Shown here piece by piece: positions 1 through 9,356 of a stretch of 47,116 nt of DNA (within the stretch, counting starts at the first letter, position 1; every line of letters starts with the position of its first letter). The notes under the pieces are model-generated. The model made no database searches and had not been told where the DNA came from. It worked only from the letters and a program-made list of their open reading frames with translations. A program made the translations under genes and the position numbers. The stretch is from JAAYZK01 sp964535025 (GTDB lineage Bacteria; Planctomycetota; Phycisphaerae; SM23-33; FEN-1343). The DNA is taken from positions 1-47,116 of the forward strand of contig CAZHRW010000031.1 in assembly GCA_964535025.1 (NCBI GenBank), given 5' to 3'.

Positions 1-196
1 CATCACCAGACCACCCCTGGAGGCAATCCTACAAGAGCAAGACCAACCGGACAATTCTACCTGCCGCAACTACCGGACATTCCTAACTGCGCTTGACACT
101 TGACTCCGCGGGGTTGTGCAGCCGTGGCGGTGCGCGGTATCCTCCCCCACCGTTTCGGCGGTCGTCCCACGAAGACCCGACAGCACAGGAAACCCC

Positions 197-1603
197 ATGC
201 CCAAGATCTGCTTTCTAGGTGCCGGCAGCACGATTTTCGCCAAGAGCATTCTCGGCGACAGCATGCTCACACCCGCCCTGCAGGATGCGCACATCGCCCT
301 GTACGATATCGACCCCCGGCGCCTCGGCGAGTCGCAGCGGATGATGGAGGTGCTCAACGCCAACATCAACGACGGGCGCGCGACGATCAGCGCCCACTGC
401 GGCGTCGAGCAGCGCCGCAAGGCCCTGCGGGAGGCTGATTTTGTTGTCAACGCCATCCAGGTGGGTGGCTACGACAGCACGATGATCGACTTCGAGGTCC
501 CCAAGCGGTACGGCCTGCGGCAGACGATCGCCGACACACTGGGTATCGGCGGGATCTTCCGCACGCTGCGGACACTGCCGGTGATGTGGGACTTCGCCCG
601 CGAAATCGAGGACGTCTGCCCCCACGCGTGGATGCTCAACTACACCAACCCCCAGGCTACCCTCATCATGGGCATGAGCCGTGCGACGGACGTCCGCTGC
701 GTGGGCCTGTGCCACTCCGTCCAGGGCAACGCCCGGGGCCTGCTCAGTCAACTGGGCATGCTGGACGACGTGTCCGAGCTGCACTGGAAGGTCGCCGGCA
801 TCAACCACATGGCCTGGCTGCTGGAGTTGACCGACGGGGCGACGGAGCTGTACGGCGAGGTCCTGCGCCGCGCCGGGCGAATTGTTGACGACGTCCTGGC
901 CGCCGGCGGTGTCGCGGCATATCGGCGGAAGCTCGAAGAGGCCCATCCGGACGTCGAGTCGAAGCGCGACATTCCCACCTGGTCGGCCGCCGGCGATCTG
1001 GTCCGCCTGCGGATGATGCTCCTGCTCGGTCACTACATCACCGAGAGCAGCGAGCACAACGCCGAGTATATGGCCTATTGGATCAAGCGCCGCTGTCCCG
1101 AGTTGATCGACCTGTACGGCATCCCGCTGGACGAGTATCCCCGCCGGATGCGCAACCAGGAGGCCGCCTGGAAGCAGCGAGCCAAGGACATCGTCGACAA
1201 CCCCGAACTCACCCACACCCGCGGGCACGAGTACGGGTCCTACATCATGGAGGCGATCCTCACCGACAGGCCGTTCCGCATCCACGGCAATGTGATGAAT
1301 GCCGGGCTGATCGATAACCTCCCCGAGAAAGCCTGTGTCGAGGTCGCCTGCATGGTCGACCGCAACGGCGTCCAGCCCACGCACGTCGGGCCGCTGCCCG
1401 AGCCGTGCGCGGCGTTGAACCGAACGAACATCAACACGCAGATTCTCACCGTCGAGGCCGCCCTCAGCCGCCGCAAGGACGCGCTCTATCAGGCCGCGAT
1501 GCTCGACCCGCACACCATGGCCGAGTTGACGCTGGATGAGATCGTCGCCCTGTGCGACGACCTGATCGAGGCCCACGGCGACATGCTGCCGCCGATGACG
1601 TAG
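197..1603 (+). CDS. melA: GH4 alpha-galactosidase / 6-phospho-glycosidase-like protein (MelA type)
   Basis: A 468-residue member of glycoside hydrolase family 4, enzymes that use NAD+ and a divalent metal to cleave glycosides by a redox-elimination route in the cytoplasm. The N-terminal Rossmann segment KICFLGAGSTIFAKSILGD (residues 3-21) is very close to that of MelA. Family landmarks follow in order: ADTLG (112-116), NYTNPQA (149-154 region), CHSVQG (172-177, with the metal-binding Cys172 and adjacent His173) and GINHMAW (201-207). The length is normal for the family. I start at ATG 197 because AGGA lies seven bases upstream and the homology begins there; the frame stays open back to 116. 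The neighbour on the other strand is convergent, so the gene is probably transcribed alone. Substrate choice (alpha-galactoside versus alpha-glucuronide or phospho-sugar) cannot be fixed from sequence. Confidence 0.9.
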   Translation: MPKICFLGAGSTIFAKSILGDSMLTPALQDAHIALYDIDPRRLGESQRMMEVLNANINDGRATISAHCGVEQRRKALREADFVVNAIQVGGYDSTMIDFEVPKRYGLRQTIADTLGIGGIFRTLRTLPVMWDFAREIEDVCPHAWMLNYTNPQATLIMGMSRATDVRCVGLCHSVQGNARGLLSQLGMLDDVSELHWKVAGINHMAWLLELTDGATELYGEVLRRAGRIVDDVLAAGGVAAYRRKLEEAHPDVESKRDIPTWSAAGDLVRLRMMLLLGHYITESSEHNAEYMAYWIKRRCPELIDLYGIPLDEYPRRMRNQEAAWKQRAKDIVDNPELTHTRGHEYGSYIMEAILTDRPFRIHGNVMNAGLIDNLPEKACVEVACMVDRNGVQPTHVGPLPEPCAALNRTNINTQILTVEAALSRRKDALYQAAMLDPHTMAELTLDEIVALCDDLIEAHGDMLPPMT

Positions 1604-1621
1604 GACCGCCGGGAGCTTGAC

Positions 1622-2428
1622 TTACCGCCGCCTGCGGCGAAACGCCGCCAGCCCGCCCAGCGCCAACAGGCCCGCCGTCGCCGGTTCGGGGACGAGGTGC
1701 TTGTCCTTGCTGATTAGCGCCGAGCCTCCGGCGGGAAGGTCCAGGCACCACTCGAAGGCCCAGGTCACGTCCCCGGTGCATGGTCCCGGGTTGTTGTCCA
1801 GGCTAGTGATGCCACAGTCGCAGAGGCTTTGCAGCGTGGTGCACCAGTGGCTCGCTTCAAAGCGCAGGGGCATGGGCGTCACGACGGTTTCGCTGACGAT
1901 GCTGTCGCCGTCGGTCTGGACGGCGGTGTTGCCGCCCCGGATGAGGACCCTGTCGTCACAGGCGGTGCCGCCGAGGTCGAAGTCGGCGTACTGGAAGAAC
2001 CGAAGCTTCAGCGGCTTGCCGGTTCGGTTGTGGAAGGCGATCTGCTCGACAACGTCGGCCGTGCCGCTGCCGGCCTGCCCGCCCTGGACGGCCAGGCGGG
2101 TCTCGACGTAGAAGGTGTCGAGGCAGCCGTAGTACGCCGTCAGCGTATCGGCCCGCGGATCGATCAGCGTGTTGGTGTCGGTGAGTTGCGTATCGATCAG
2201 GCCGAGCGCGTTGAGCGGTTTTTCGCGGCTCATCCCCTCGAAGCGGAACCAGAACCACTGCTTGGCCAGGTGGTTCGTGCCGTCCACGCACCACGAGCTG
2301 ATGCCGTGCTTGGAATCCGGGTCGATGCACAGCGTCGTGTTGAGATCCTCGATGGTCGCGGGCGATGCGTCCGCGGCCGTCATGGCGGCCAGGACGATCA
2401 GACACGCGGCGTAGCGCTTGCCCCCCAT
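1622..2428 (-). CDS. PEP-CTERM sorted secreted protein
   Basis: A 268-residue exported protein of unknown function. An N-terminal signal peptide is visible (Lys-Arg followed by a hydrophobic stretch to about residue 20, AADASP). The C-terminus has the PEP-CTERM tripartite signal: VPEPATAG, a hydrophobic segment LLALGGLAAF and RRRRR at the very end. That signal is recognised by exosortase in other bacteria and leads to cell-surface or EPS association. The body is rich in beta-strand-like sequence and has several Cys residues (for example CDCG, GPC), with no enzyme motif that I recognise. The start ATG has a G-rich SD-like stretch just upstream. It is the last gene of a leftward series but sits 175 bases from the previous gene, so it may have its own promoter. 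Sorting class is confident; function is unknown. Confidence 0.85.
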   Translation of the reverse strand: MGGKRYAACLIVLAAMTAADASPATIEDLNTTLCIDPDSKHGISSWCVDGTNHLAKQWFWFRFEGMSREKPLNALGLIDTQLTDTNTLIDPRADTLTAYYGCLDTFYVETRLAVQGGQAGSGTADVVEQIAFHNRTGKPLKLRFFQYADFDLGGTACDDRVLIRGGNTAVQTDGDSIVSETVVTPMPLRFEASHWCTTLQSLCDCGITSLDNNPGPCTGDVTWAFEWCLDLPAGGSALISKDKHLVPEPATAGLLALGGLAAFRRRRR

Positions 2429-2603
2429 GGATGCCCCCCCCTTTGTGGCAGTTGCGTCTTTCCCCTCGCAGACAAGTGAACTTCGCCTGAGATCATCGGC
2501 ACGGGCGGGTGAACAGTTGAGTCAAATCGGAGCAAGGAAAGACCGTCGGCGAGCGGGCGCCCTCAGGGTCCTGCAAGGGCCGCCGGGGCCGCTGCGCGAG
2601 GCG

Positions 2604-4469
2604 TCACGGACCGCCCTTCTCAGCGGCGCGGAGCTTGGCGAGATGGTCGTTGGCCCGCCGCTGCCAGGGGTTGGGTCGAGCGTCGCTGACGCGCTGGAAG
2701 TATTTTTCGGGCCGATCCAGGATGCGGCTGAGGCCCTCGACGCGGGCCGACTGGCGAGCCAGCAGGCCCAACTCGAAATTCGCCTCGATGCTGACGTCCT
2801 GCTCGGCTTCCTCGGCCATTTCCAGCAGCGACCTGGCCCACGGTTCGATCGCCGACCATGACAGCGAGCGGTTGGCCGAGGCGCGGTCGAAGGCCACCCG
2901 CGCCCGCAGCAGGTAGAGGTTCTCGGCGAAGGAGGTGTCGTGGAATCGGTCCGACAGGGCGCTCAGTTGCTTGCTGAAGTCCTCGCGGCAAACGGCTTGC
3001 CGGTCCAAGGCCATGAACGCCGTGAACGCCTGCCGGGCGACCGGGTCGTCCCGGACGCCGTTATCCTCGATCAGCCAGCGAAGATAGGCGATATCGAAGG
3101 CAATCTGCTGGAGATACTCGCGACTGGGCCACTGGGGCGGGCTCCCGAACACTTGCGCCCACACAGCGTTGCCGGTGGCAGCCACGGGTGCGGCGTAAAC
3201 GTCGTCCAGCAGGGCCGCCGCCTGCGTCAGGTGGTTCTCGGCTACTTGGATCGTCCGGGCCAGTCGCTCGTCAGCATCGTCGAGTCGGGACGGGGACTCG
3301 TCGAGGTTCACACCGCGGCAGGCCAGGTGGGCCAGCCGCAGCCGCCCGACCGCCGCGCGGGGGTTCTCGGGAAACCTCCTCACGAGGCGCCGCCACGTCG
3401 GGGCCGACGCCTTGCGCGGGTGGGTGTCGTAGTACTCCAACACGCCGCGGCGCAGGGCCGGACGACTGACCCGCAGGTCCAGCGTGACGCCCTTGATCCA
3501 CAGCACCGTCGCGGCGCGATCGCTGTCGGGATAGCGCCCGAGGAACGCGTCGCACAGCGCCAGCCGCTCCCGGCGCCGCGCCGTCAAGCGGGCCTCGGCC
3601 TGCCGGATCTCCGCCTCGGTCGGCGGCTGATTGACCAGCGCGGGGTTGCGGTCGAACCGCTCGCCGGGAAAGACCACGTCTGACGGATTCTCGTTCTTGG
3701 TCATCAGGGCGAACGCCAGTTCGTCGGCGCCCACCTGGGTGAGAAACAGCCACGCCGGCACCGCCGTCAGCACTGCCAGCACCGGGCAGATCACCCCCGG
3801 CCGGTACCGGACCCAGTGGGCGATCAGCAGCACCAGTCCCATCGCGGCCACCGCCGTAACGATCGCGACGACGAACGGCACCCAGAGCGCCAACCGCTGC
3901 ATGGGCGACATCGCGATGGTCGTCGGCCGCGCCGCCAGGTAGAAGTAGATGCCCACCGGCGCCAGCCCCAGCAGCAGCGCCAGCGACGCGTTGCGCCGTC
4001 GCAGGTCGGTCGCCGCCACCAGGACGCACCCGGCGGCCAGGACAACCGTCAGCACCGGTGCGTGCGCGAGGGCCGCCACGTAGAACAGGAACGGCGCGCA
4101 CAGCCATGCCCGATAGAGGCACGTCACCAGCAGCGGCACCGTCACGATGACGGCCAGGAGCCCCCCGACGACGAGGATCATCCACGGATGGGTGAAGATG
4201 CTCAGCGGCTCGGTCAACATCTGCGCCAGCGGCCGTCCGGCCCAGAAGCGGTACTGCTCGGCGCTGGTGCTGACCGGCTGGCCGGACGCCAGCAGGTGCA
4301 GCATCACGTTCACCGCCGCGTACAGCAGGAGATTGATGCCGATGGCCACGGCGATATGGGCGATCCCGGCCGGCCGCAGTAGCGGCCCTTCGGGATAGCT
4401 GGCGGCGAAGTCGTCGCGCTTGCCGCTCGCGCCGCCCCGGGCGGCGGTGCCGGTGGCGGCCCGCGTCAC
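2604..4469 (-). CDS. polytopic membrane protein with C-terminal helical (TPR-like) region, unknown function
   Basis: A 621-residue protein that I do not recognise. The first ~260 residues hold about six hydrophobic segments (near residues 35-60, 95-125, 128-150, 163-180, 193-215 and 225-245), and the topology resembles planctomycete membrane proteins of unknown role. The remaining ~350 residues are soluble, Arg/Ala-rich and predicted helical, with regularly spaced Ala/Leu/Arg patterns and phrases such as FPENPRAAVGRLRLAHLA that recall tetratricopeptide-like repeats. The start is GTG 4469, preceded by GGGAGG at a good distance. It lies 178 bases downstream of the AsmA-like gene on the same strand. 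The soluble tail could be periplasmic or cytoplasmic; the sequence does not decide this. Confidence 0.8.
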   Translation of the reverse strand: MTRAATGTAARGGASGKRDDFAASYPEGPLLRPAGIAHIAVAIGINLLLYAAVNVMLHLLASGQPVSTSAEQYRFWAGRPLAQMLTEPLSIFTHPWMILVVGGLLAVIVTVPLLVTCLYRAWLCAPFLFYVAALAHAPVLTVVLAAGCVLVAATDLRRRNASLALLLGLAPVGIYFYLAARPTTIAMSPMQRLALWVPFVVAIVTAVAAMGLVLLIAHWVRYRPGVICPVLAVLTAVPAWLFLTQVGADELAFALMTKNENPSDVVFPGERFDRNPALVNQPPTEAEIRQAEARLTARRRERLALCDAFLGRYPDSDRAATVLWIKGVTLDLRVSRPALRRGVLEYYDTHPRKASAPTWRRLVRRFPENPRAAVGRLRLAHLACRGVNLDESPSRLDDADERLARTIQVAENHLTQAAALLDDVYAAPVAATGNAVWAQVFGSPPQWPSREYLQQIAFDIAYLRWLIEDNGVRDDPVARQAFTAFMALDRQAVCREDFSKQLSALSDRFHDTSFAENLYLLRARVAFDRASANRSLSWSAIEPWARSLLEMAEEAEQDVSIEANFELGLLARQSARVEGLSRILDRPEKYFQRVSDARPNPWQRRANDHLAKLRAAEKGGP

Positions 4470-4647
4470 GGGCGCCTCCCGGCCGCCGGGTCGGCCGCGG
4501 CGCGCGCGAAGCGCCGCGGCCTCCGCATCGAACTGGGTCCTGCATCGATCATGATCTGTCGCAAAACGTCGGTCGCTCCGAACGTCGGCTCAAGTCGACC
4601 GTCATGCGTCCATTGTATCGCCCGGCGACATCCGTGGCGACCGTGGA

Positions 4648-7092
4648 TCAGTCGCCGTTGCCATTGCCTCCGGGCACCGGCAGCAGGTCGAACAGGTCGA
4701 TACCGCCGCCGTTGGGCCGGTCGCCACGGCCGCCGGGCACCAGATCGCGGAGGAGGTAGTTCTCGATGAGCGACCGCAGTGATTCGGCGGGGAAGGCCCA
4801 GGTGACCGACTCGTCGACCTTCCGGCCGTCGACAAGTCGGAACTGTTTTTGGAACAAGGGGATGCGTTGGCCGGCCATCTGTTGCAGCCACGCCGGGCCG
4901 TCATCGGCGCCGGTGATTATCACGCCGAGATCGTACGACGCGGCTCCGTCGGGGCCGACGGTGCCGTCGATATAGAGGCTGTAGCGGTCGCCGGTGAGCG
5001 TGGCGACATTCTCGACCGTGCCGTCCGCCCGGTAGTCGGTCGTGGCGTCGGCCCGGTCGTAGACGAACGCGGCCAGGTTAAGCCCCGGCAGGACCCGCTC
5101 GATGATCTCCGGAGGTACGAGCCCCCGCAACAGACCGTCGACGAGCGTCGTGCGGGCCTGCCCGACGGGCGTGACGACGTAGCGGGGATCCAGGACGGTG
5201 GCGACGACGTCGATCAGAGGGATGCGAAGCTCGACCTCGCGGGAGATACCCCCGCGGACCTCCAGTTCGGGCAGCAGTTCCAAGACAGTGGCCCCAAGCT
5301 CGCCGGTCGCCGCGAGGTTCTCCACCGAAGCGGCCAACGTCAGCGAGGGCAGCGTCTCCGTCAAGTCCGTGCTCGCCCGCCCCAGCAGCCGCGCCGGCTG
5401 GAGGGAGGCGCCGCCGGTGGCCTCGAGCCTTCCATTGGCGAGGGTCCCCTCCAGGGCCAGGTCGGTCGCGTCGATGGGGCTCACCAGGCCGGCGACGCTC
5501 AGGCGGTCGGCGCGGGCAACGCTGAACTCGAAGGTGATGTCGGTGTCGGCGGTCCATCGCCGGGCGGTGCGGATCACCTCGCGCGCCCGGTCGGTCAGCA
5601 ACAGTCGGTACGCCGGCGTCATCGGCGGGCGCCGCCTTTCGCCGGCCGCGTCAGATTCGCCCGTCTCCCGCAGGGCGCCGACGTCGAGTTGCCCGGCGCG
5701 AACGCTCACCGTCCCGCGCGGGGCCGTCGGCAGGCCCTGCAGATCCGCCTCGACGCGAAGGCGACCGGACAGGCCAGTCTCATCGAGCAGAGCCCGGGCG
5801 TCGTCGGTCTCCAGGTCGCCCCGGATGGCCCACGCGCCCTGGCGACGGTTGCCCCGCAGCGTCAGCGTGGCACCGGCCACCTGGAGTTCCGCGTCGGCCG
5901 AGAGGGTCTCCGGCGCCTCCAGGCGGGCGCCGTAGGCCAGGCGCATCGGTTCACCGGCGCCCTTGCGCCAGACGTCGGGGATGCGAATCTCGAGCGCCTC
6001 GCCGCCCAGGACGCCCGACAGGTCGAACGTCCCCTCGCGGTAGCGTGCCGTCACGGTCCCGCCGACATCCCCGGTCAGCCACGTTGCCGCCGGCGTACCG
6101 GGCACCAGGGTCGCCAGCAGGCCGTCGACGGCCTGGACGTTGATGGTCGCCGCCACCGTCGCCGCGGCCGCCCCGTCCGTGTCGGCCGTCTCCACCAAAG
6201 CCGTCTCGATTGTCAGGCGCACAAGGCCCGGCGCGTCGGCCGTCGCCAGCGTGATCTCGGCATCGGTGATCGTAACCCCGCGGGTCGCCGGGACGACGGT
6301 CCCCTGGACGGTTCCCTTGATCCGGTTGATTTTCTCGGCGGGCAGCTTCGCATCCGCCAGGGCCGCCAGCGGCGACGGGTCCAGACCGCTGAAACTGCCG
6401 CGGACGATGATTTCGTTGTCGGCGTCGTCTGTCGGCCGGACCGTCACCGACGCCGCGACCGGCACCCGCCGGTCCTCCTGGAGCAGGTGACCGGTGAGGG
6501 TGGCGTGCTCGATCGGGCGGTCGTCGCCGGCGCGGATCTGCGCATCGGCGAGGGTCAGGCGGATCGGCTCATCGAGAGCCGGCGGGGTGGCCGCGACCGA
6601 CCCACCGCTGATGTGAATGTTTTCGACGACCAGTCCCCCGGCATCATCATCCCGCCGGACGGCCGGAAGGTTCCACCGGCCGGCCGCGTCGGTGCGTAGG
6701 GTGACGCGGGGATCGCGGATGGTCAACCGGTCGAGTCTTTGGGTGAACAGCAGGCGCAGCGGCGCGAAGCCGGTGCTGATCTCCCCCGTCGTCAACAAGG
6801 CCGGCGCCGCCGGGTCGAGGGGGTCGGCTATCGTCAGCGACGCGATACGGACGCCCCGCCGCCAGCCCACCGACAGGTCGCCGATCGTCACGCCGACCCC
6901 AAGTGCATCTTCCAGGGCCGTCTCGATCCGCCCGGCCACCAGGCTTGTCGGCAGCCACCATGGCAGCGTGGCGTAGAGGAGGATCACCAGCAGCGCCACT
7001 GCCGCGGCGATGCGGATCGCCCACTGCCACCAGCGGTAGCCTCGCACCCACCGCCGCAGTCGATCCAGCGGCCGCGCCACAGTCACCTCCAT
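4648..7092 (-). CDS. AsmA-like / DUF748-type envelope protein
   Basis: An 814-residue protein with one N-terminal membrane anchor (about residues 24-46, WAIRIAAAVALLVILLYATL) followed by a very long region of short beta-strand repeats. After the anchor comes the pattern IETALEDALGVGVTIGDLSVGWRRGVRIASLTIADP, typical of AsmA/TamB/YhdP-like proteins, which bridge the envelope and carry lipid or assist outer-membrane assembly. The C-terminus has Gly/Asn-rich strands (YSLYIDGTVGPDGAASYDLGVIITG) and a GKFRL-like segment. The start codon is two bases after the stop of the upstream ychF-like gene (TAG GG ATG), so translation is probably coupled. An outer-membrane-associated role fits a planctomycete diderm envelope. 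Family placement is by architecture, not by a profile search. Confidence 0.75.
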   Translation of the reverse strand: MEVTVARPLDRLRRWVRGYRWWQWAIRIAAAVALLVILLYATLPWWLPTSLVAGRIETALEDALGVGVTIGDLSVGWRRGVRIASLTIADPLDPAAPALLTTGEISTGFAPLRLLFTQRLDRLTIRDPRVTLRTDAAGRWNLPAVRRDDDAGGLVVENIHISGGSVAATPPALDEPIRLTLADAQIRAGDDRPIEHATLTGHLLQEDRRVPVAASVTVRPTDDADNEIIVRGSFSGLDPSPLAALADAKLPAEKINRIKGTVQGTVVPATRGVTITDAEITLATADAPGLVRLTIETALVETADTDGAAAATVAATINVQAVDGLLATLVPGTPAATWLTGDVGGTVTARYREGTFDLSGVLGGEALEIRIPDVWRKGAGEPMRLAYGARLEAPETLSADAELQVAGATLTLRGNRRQGAWAIRGDLETDDARALLDETGLSGRLRVEADLQGLPTAPRGTVSVRAGQLDVGALRETGESDAAGERRRPPMTPAYRLLLTDRAREVIRTARRWTADTDITFEFSVARADRLSVAGLVSPIDATDLALEGTLANGRLEATGGASLQPARLLGRASTDLTETLPSLTLAASVENLAATGELGATVLELLPELEVRGGISREVELRIPLIDVVATVLDPRYVVTPVGQARTTLVDGLLRGLVPPEIIERVLPGLNLAAFVYDRADATTDYRADGTVENVATLTGDRYSLYIDGTVGPDGAASYDLGVIITGADDGPAWLQQMAGQRIPLFQKQFRLVDGRKVDESVTWAFPAESLRSLIENYLLRDLVPGGRGDRPNGGGIDLFDLLPVPGGNGNGD

Positions 7093-7094
7093 CC

Positions 7095-8162
7095 CTATAC
7101 ATTGAACCGGAAGTTGATGATGTCCCCGTCGGCCACGACGTAGTGCTTGCCTTCCAGCCGGAGCTTGCCGGCGGCCTTGACCGCCTTTTCATCTCCGCCG
7201 GCAGCCTTCAGATCGTCGTACGCCATCGTCTCGGCCCGGATGAACCCGCGGGCGATGTCGCTGTGGATCTCCCCGGCGGCGGTGACGGCATCGTCGCCGG
7301 CGTGCAACGTCCACGCACGGCACTCGTCGGGCCCGACGGTAAACATGCTGATCAGGTTCATCCCCTCGTAGCAGGCCCGGATGAGGCGGTCGCGAGCGGA
7401 CGCGGCCAGGCCCAGGTCAGCCATGAACTCAGATCGGTCCGCCGGGTCCAGTTGGGCCAGTTCTTCCTCGATCTTCGCCGAGAGCTTCAGCGATGCCAGC
7501 CCCGCCACCGGCTGGGCGTCACCGGCCAAGTCGTCCTCGCCGCAGTTGAACACCACGAGGTGGTTCTTCTGCGAAAGAAACGCAAACGATCGGACGGCCT
7601 TGGCCTCGGCCTCGTCGCGGATGGCGTCGCGGATCGGCTTTTCGTTCTCCAGCGCATCGCGCAGGCGGGTCATCAGATCCAGCTCCCGCTGTGTCGCATC
7701 GTGGTTGGCGGGCTTCTTGAGCTGCGCTTCAAGGCGTTCGATCCGGTTGCCCACCTGTTCGAGGTCCGCGAAGAGCATCTCCGCCAGCAGTTCTTCCGCG
7801 TCGGCGGCCGCGTCCACCCGATCGCGATAGGCCGGGACCGTCGGGCTGTCGAACGCCCGGCAGACCAGGACGATCATGTCGCAGTCGCGAACCGCAGCCC
7901 AGTGCGTCTTCCAGCGGCCCCGCGCCACCGCGTCGGCCAGGTCGATCCCCGGCATGTCGAGGAACTCGATCTCCGCCGGGACAGTTTTCTTCGGCTGGTA
8001 GATCTCCGACAGCCACGTCAGACGTTCGTCGGGCACCTTGACCACCGCCAGGTGCGGCTGGTCCGTCCGCGACACGTCCACCGTGCTGCCGCCGGCTTCG
8101 GCAATGGCCGCGAACAGCGTCGTCTTACCGCTGTACGGCGGGCCGATCAGTGCTACGCGCAT
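7095..8162 (-). CDS. YchF/Obg-family P-loop NTPase with C-terminal TGS-like domain, divergent
   Basis: A 355-residue P-loop NTPase resembling YchF (OLA1 family), a ribosome-associated ATPase/GTPase. The G1 loop GPPYSGKTT is at residues 7-15, a G3-like DMPGID at about 68-73, and an NxxE-type specificity motif in VVFNCGEDD. The coiled helical insertion (about 120-200) and the final ~80 residues (RAWTLHAGDDAVTAAGEIHSDI... to GDIINFRFNV) match the YchF C-terminal domain, where the end of the TGS fold carries a conserved GDI..FRFNV. It departs from standard YchF: Tyr replaces the Asn of GxxNxGKS and DMPG replaces DIAG. A strong SD (AAGGAG) precedes ATG 8162. It probably forms an operon with the AsmA-like gene immediately downstream. 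It may be a paralogue rather than the housekeeping ychF. Confidence 0.85.
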   Translation of the reverse strand: MRVALIGPPYSGKTTLFAAIAEAGGSTVDVSRTDQPHLAVVKVPDERLTWLSEIYQPKKTVPAEIEFLDMPGIDLADAVARGRWKTHWAAVRDCDMIVLVCRAFDSPTVPAYRDRVDAAADAEELLAEMLFADLEQVGNRIERLEAQLKKPANHDATQRELDLMTRLRDALENEKPIRDAIRDEAEAKAVRSFAFLSQKNHLVVFNCGEDDLAGDAQPVAGLASLKLSAKIEEELAQLDPADRSEFMADLGLAASARDRLIRACYEGMNLISMFTVGPDECRAWTLHAGDDAVTAAGEIHSDIARGFIRAETMAYDDLKAAGGDEKAVKAAGKLRLEGKHYVVADGDIINFRFNV

Positions 8163-8256
8163 GGCGGCTCTCCTTCAGGCCTGCAGGCACACCTACACCG
8201 CCCGCCTTGGCGGCGAGCCCCTAGGAATATCATCGCGCCGCCAGCGACGCAACGCG

Positions 8257-9228
8257 TCACGGCTGCGTTTGCCCGGCTTGCTGGACGTGCTGGCGGAGCA
8301 TCGGGTCGACCAGGACGATCTCGGCCGAGGCCATCAGGTCGTTGAGGATCCGCTCCTGCATCTTCCAGATGGCTTCGAGGGCGATCTCGCGGCGAAGCTC
8401 GTCCTTGACGTCTTCGAACCTGACGTCGGTCTCCGGCGGGATCGCCTCGACCCGCTGGAGCAGGTGGAAGTAACGGCCCACTTGGATGATCTCGGAGACC
8501 TGCCCATCGGCCAGGTCGAACGCGGTTCGGCGCAGGGCGACGGGGATCGTCTCATCATCGCGGGAAAACGGCGGCAGCAGTCCACCGTCGGCCGCCAACT
8601 CGGTCAGCGTCGAGTACTCCCGCGCCAGCGACTCGAACGATTCCCCCGCCGCCAACAGGGCGAGGATCTTCCGCGCGTCGGTCACCGAGTCGCACTGGAT
8701 CAGCCGTGCGCGCACCTTCAACCCGTAGCGATTATTGAACGCGGCGGTGAGCATCTCGTCGGTGATCTCCAGCCGTCGTTCAGCCAGTTTGCGCAGCATA
8801 GCGTTGCGGCGGATCATCGTATCCCACTGGATCCGAGGGTACTGCTTGTCGGCGAGCACCTCGGTGAGCACCCGCTCGTACTGCGACGGATCCACGCCCG
8901 GCGACATCTGCGCGATGGTCAAAGCGGCCTCGGCATCGAGGTCCGATTGATCGATGGTGATCCCCTCGGCCCTGGCAGCCTGCTCGACCACCTCGGTCGA
9001 GACCAACTGCTCGACCGCCGTGGCGCCATAGGCGCGGATCAGCCACTCGTGCACGTCTTGCTTCGATAGAGTGACGCCGTTGACCGTGACCGCCGCATCC
9101 GAAGCCGACGTCTCCGGCTCGGCCGCGACGACCGGCGGCGGCGCCGGGGCGGCCGCCGGGGCCGTGGCGCAGGATGTCAGAGCCGGCGCCGCCAGGGCCA
9201 AGGCGATGATCCACAACCGTCGAGTCAT
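8257..9228 (-). CDS. PpiC/SurA-like peptidyl-prolyl isomerase lipoprotein
   Basis: A 323-residue exported lipoprotein: residues 1-19 form a signal peptide with lipobox LTSC and lipidated Cys20, followed by an Ala/Pro linker to about residue 40. VTVNGVTLSKQDVHEWL begins a SurA/PrsA N-domain-like helical region with further helices to about 170. A parvulin-type module follows (about 172-260: VRARLIQCDSVTDARKILALLAAGESFESLAREYS, then DGGLLPPFSRDD and LADGQVSEIIQVGRYFHLLQRVEAIPP), matching the rotamase signature. It should act as a foldase for secreted or outer-membrane proteins. It stands 94 bases upstream of the ychF-like gene, consistent with loose co-transcription. Confidence 0.85.
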   Translation of the reverse strand: MTRRLWIIALALAAPALTSCATAPAAAPAPPPVVAAEPETSASDAAVTVNGVTLSKQDVHEWLIRAYGATAVEQLVSTEVVEQAARAEGITIDQSDLDAEAALTIAQMSPGVDPSQYERVLTEVLADKQYPRIQWDTMIRRNAMLRKLAERRLEITDEMLTAAFNNRYGLKVRARLIQCDSVTDARKILALLAAGESFESLAREYSTLTELAADGGLLPPFSRDDETIPVALRRTAFDLADGQVSEIIQVGRYFHLLQRVEAIPPETDVRFEDVKDELRREIALEAIWKMQERILNDLMASAEIVLVDPMLRQHVQQAGQTQP

Positions 9229-9356
9229 TATGTCTACCTCACGAAGGGTGCTTGTCTCAACAAACGCTTCAGCTTAGTCGCTCAGGTCCGCCGGGTCAAT
9301 CCTCGCGGCCGCCTCTGCACCGCCTCTGCGATGCCGGACCGGAGGTCCTTGGGACA

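Noticed and set aside
93..121. TTGACA as a possible -35 for the GH4 gene
   Set aside because: Hexamer is perfect, but 17 bases on is GTGCAG, and no acceptable -10 lies at 16-18 bases.
4849..6699. 616-codon open frame on the + strand opposite the AsmA-like gene
   Set aside because: Its translation is Arg/Gly/Asp/Gln-rich with no family features and lies exactly antisense to a gene with a clear membrane anchor and strand repeats. Long antisense frames are expected at this GC content.
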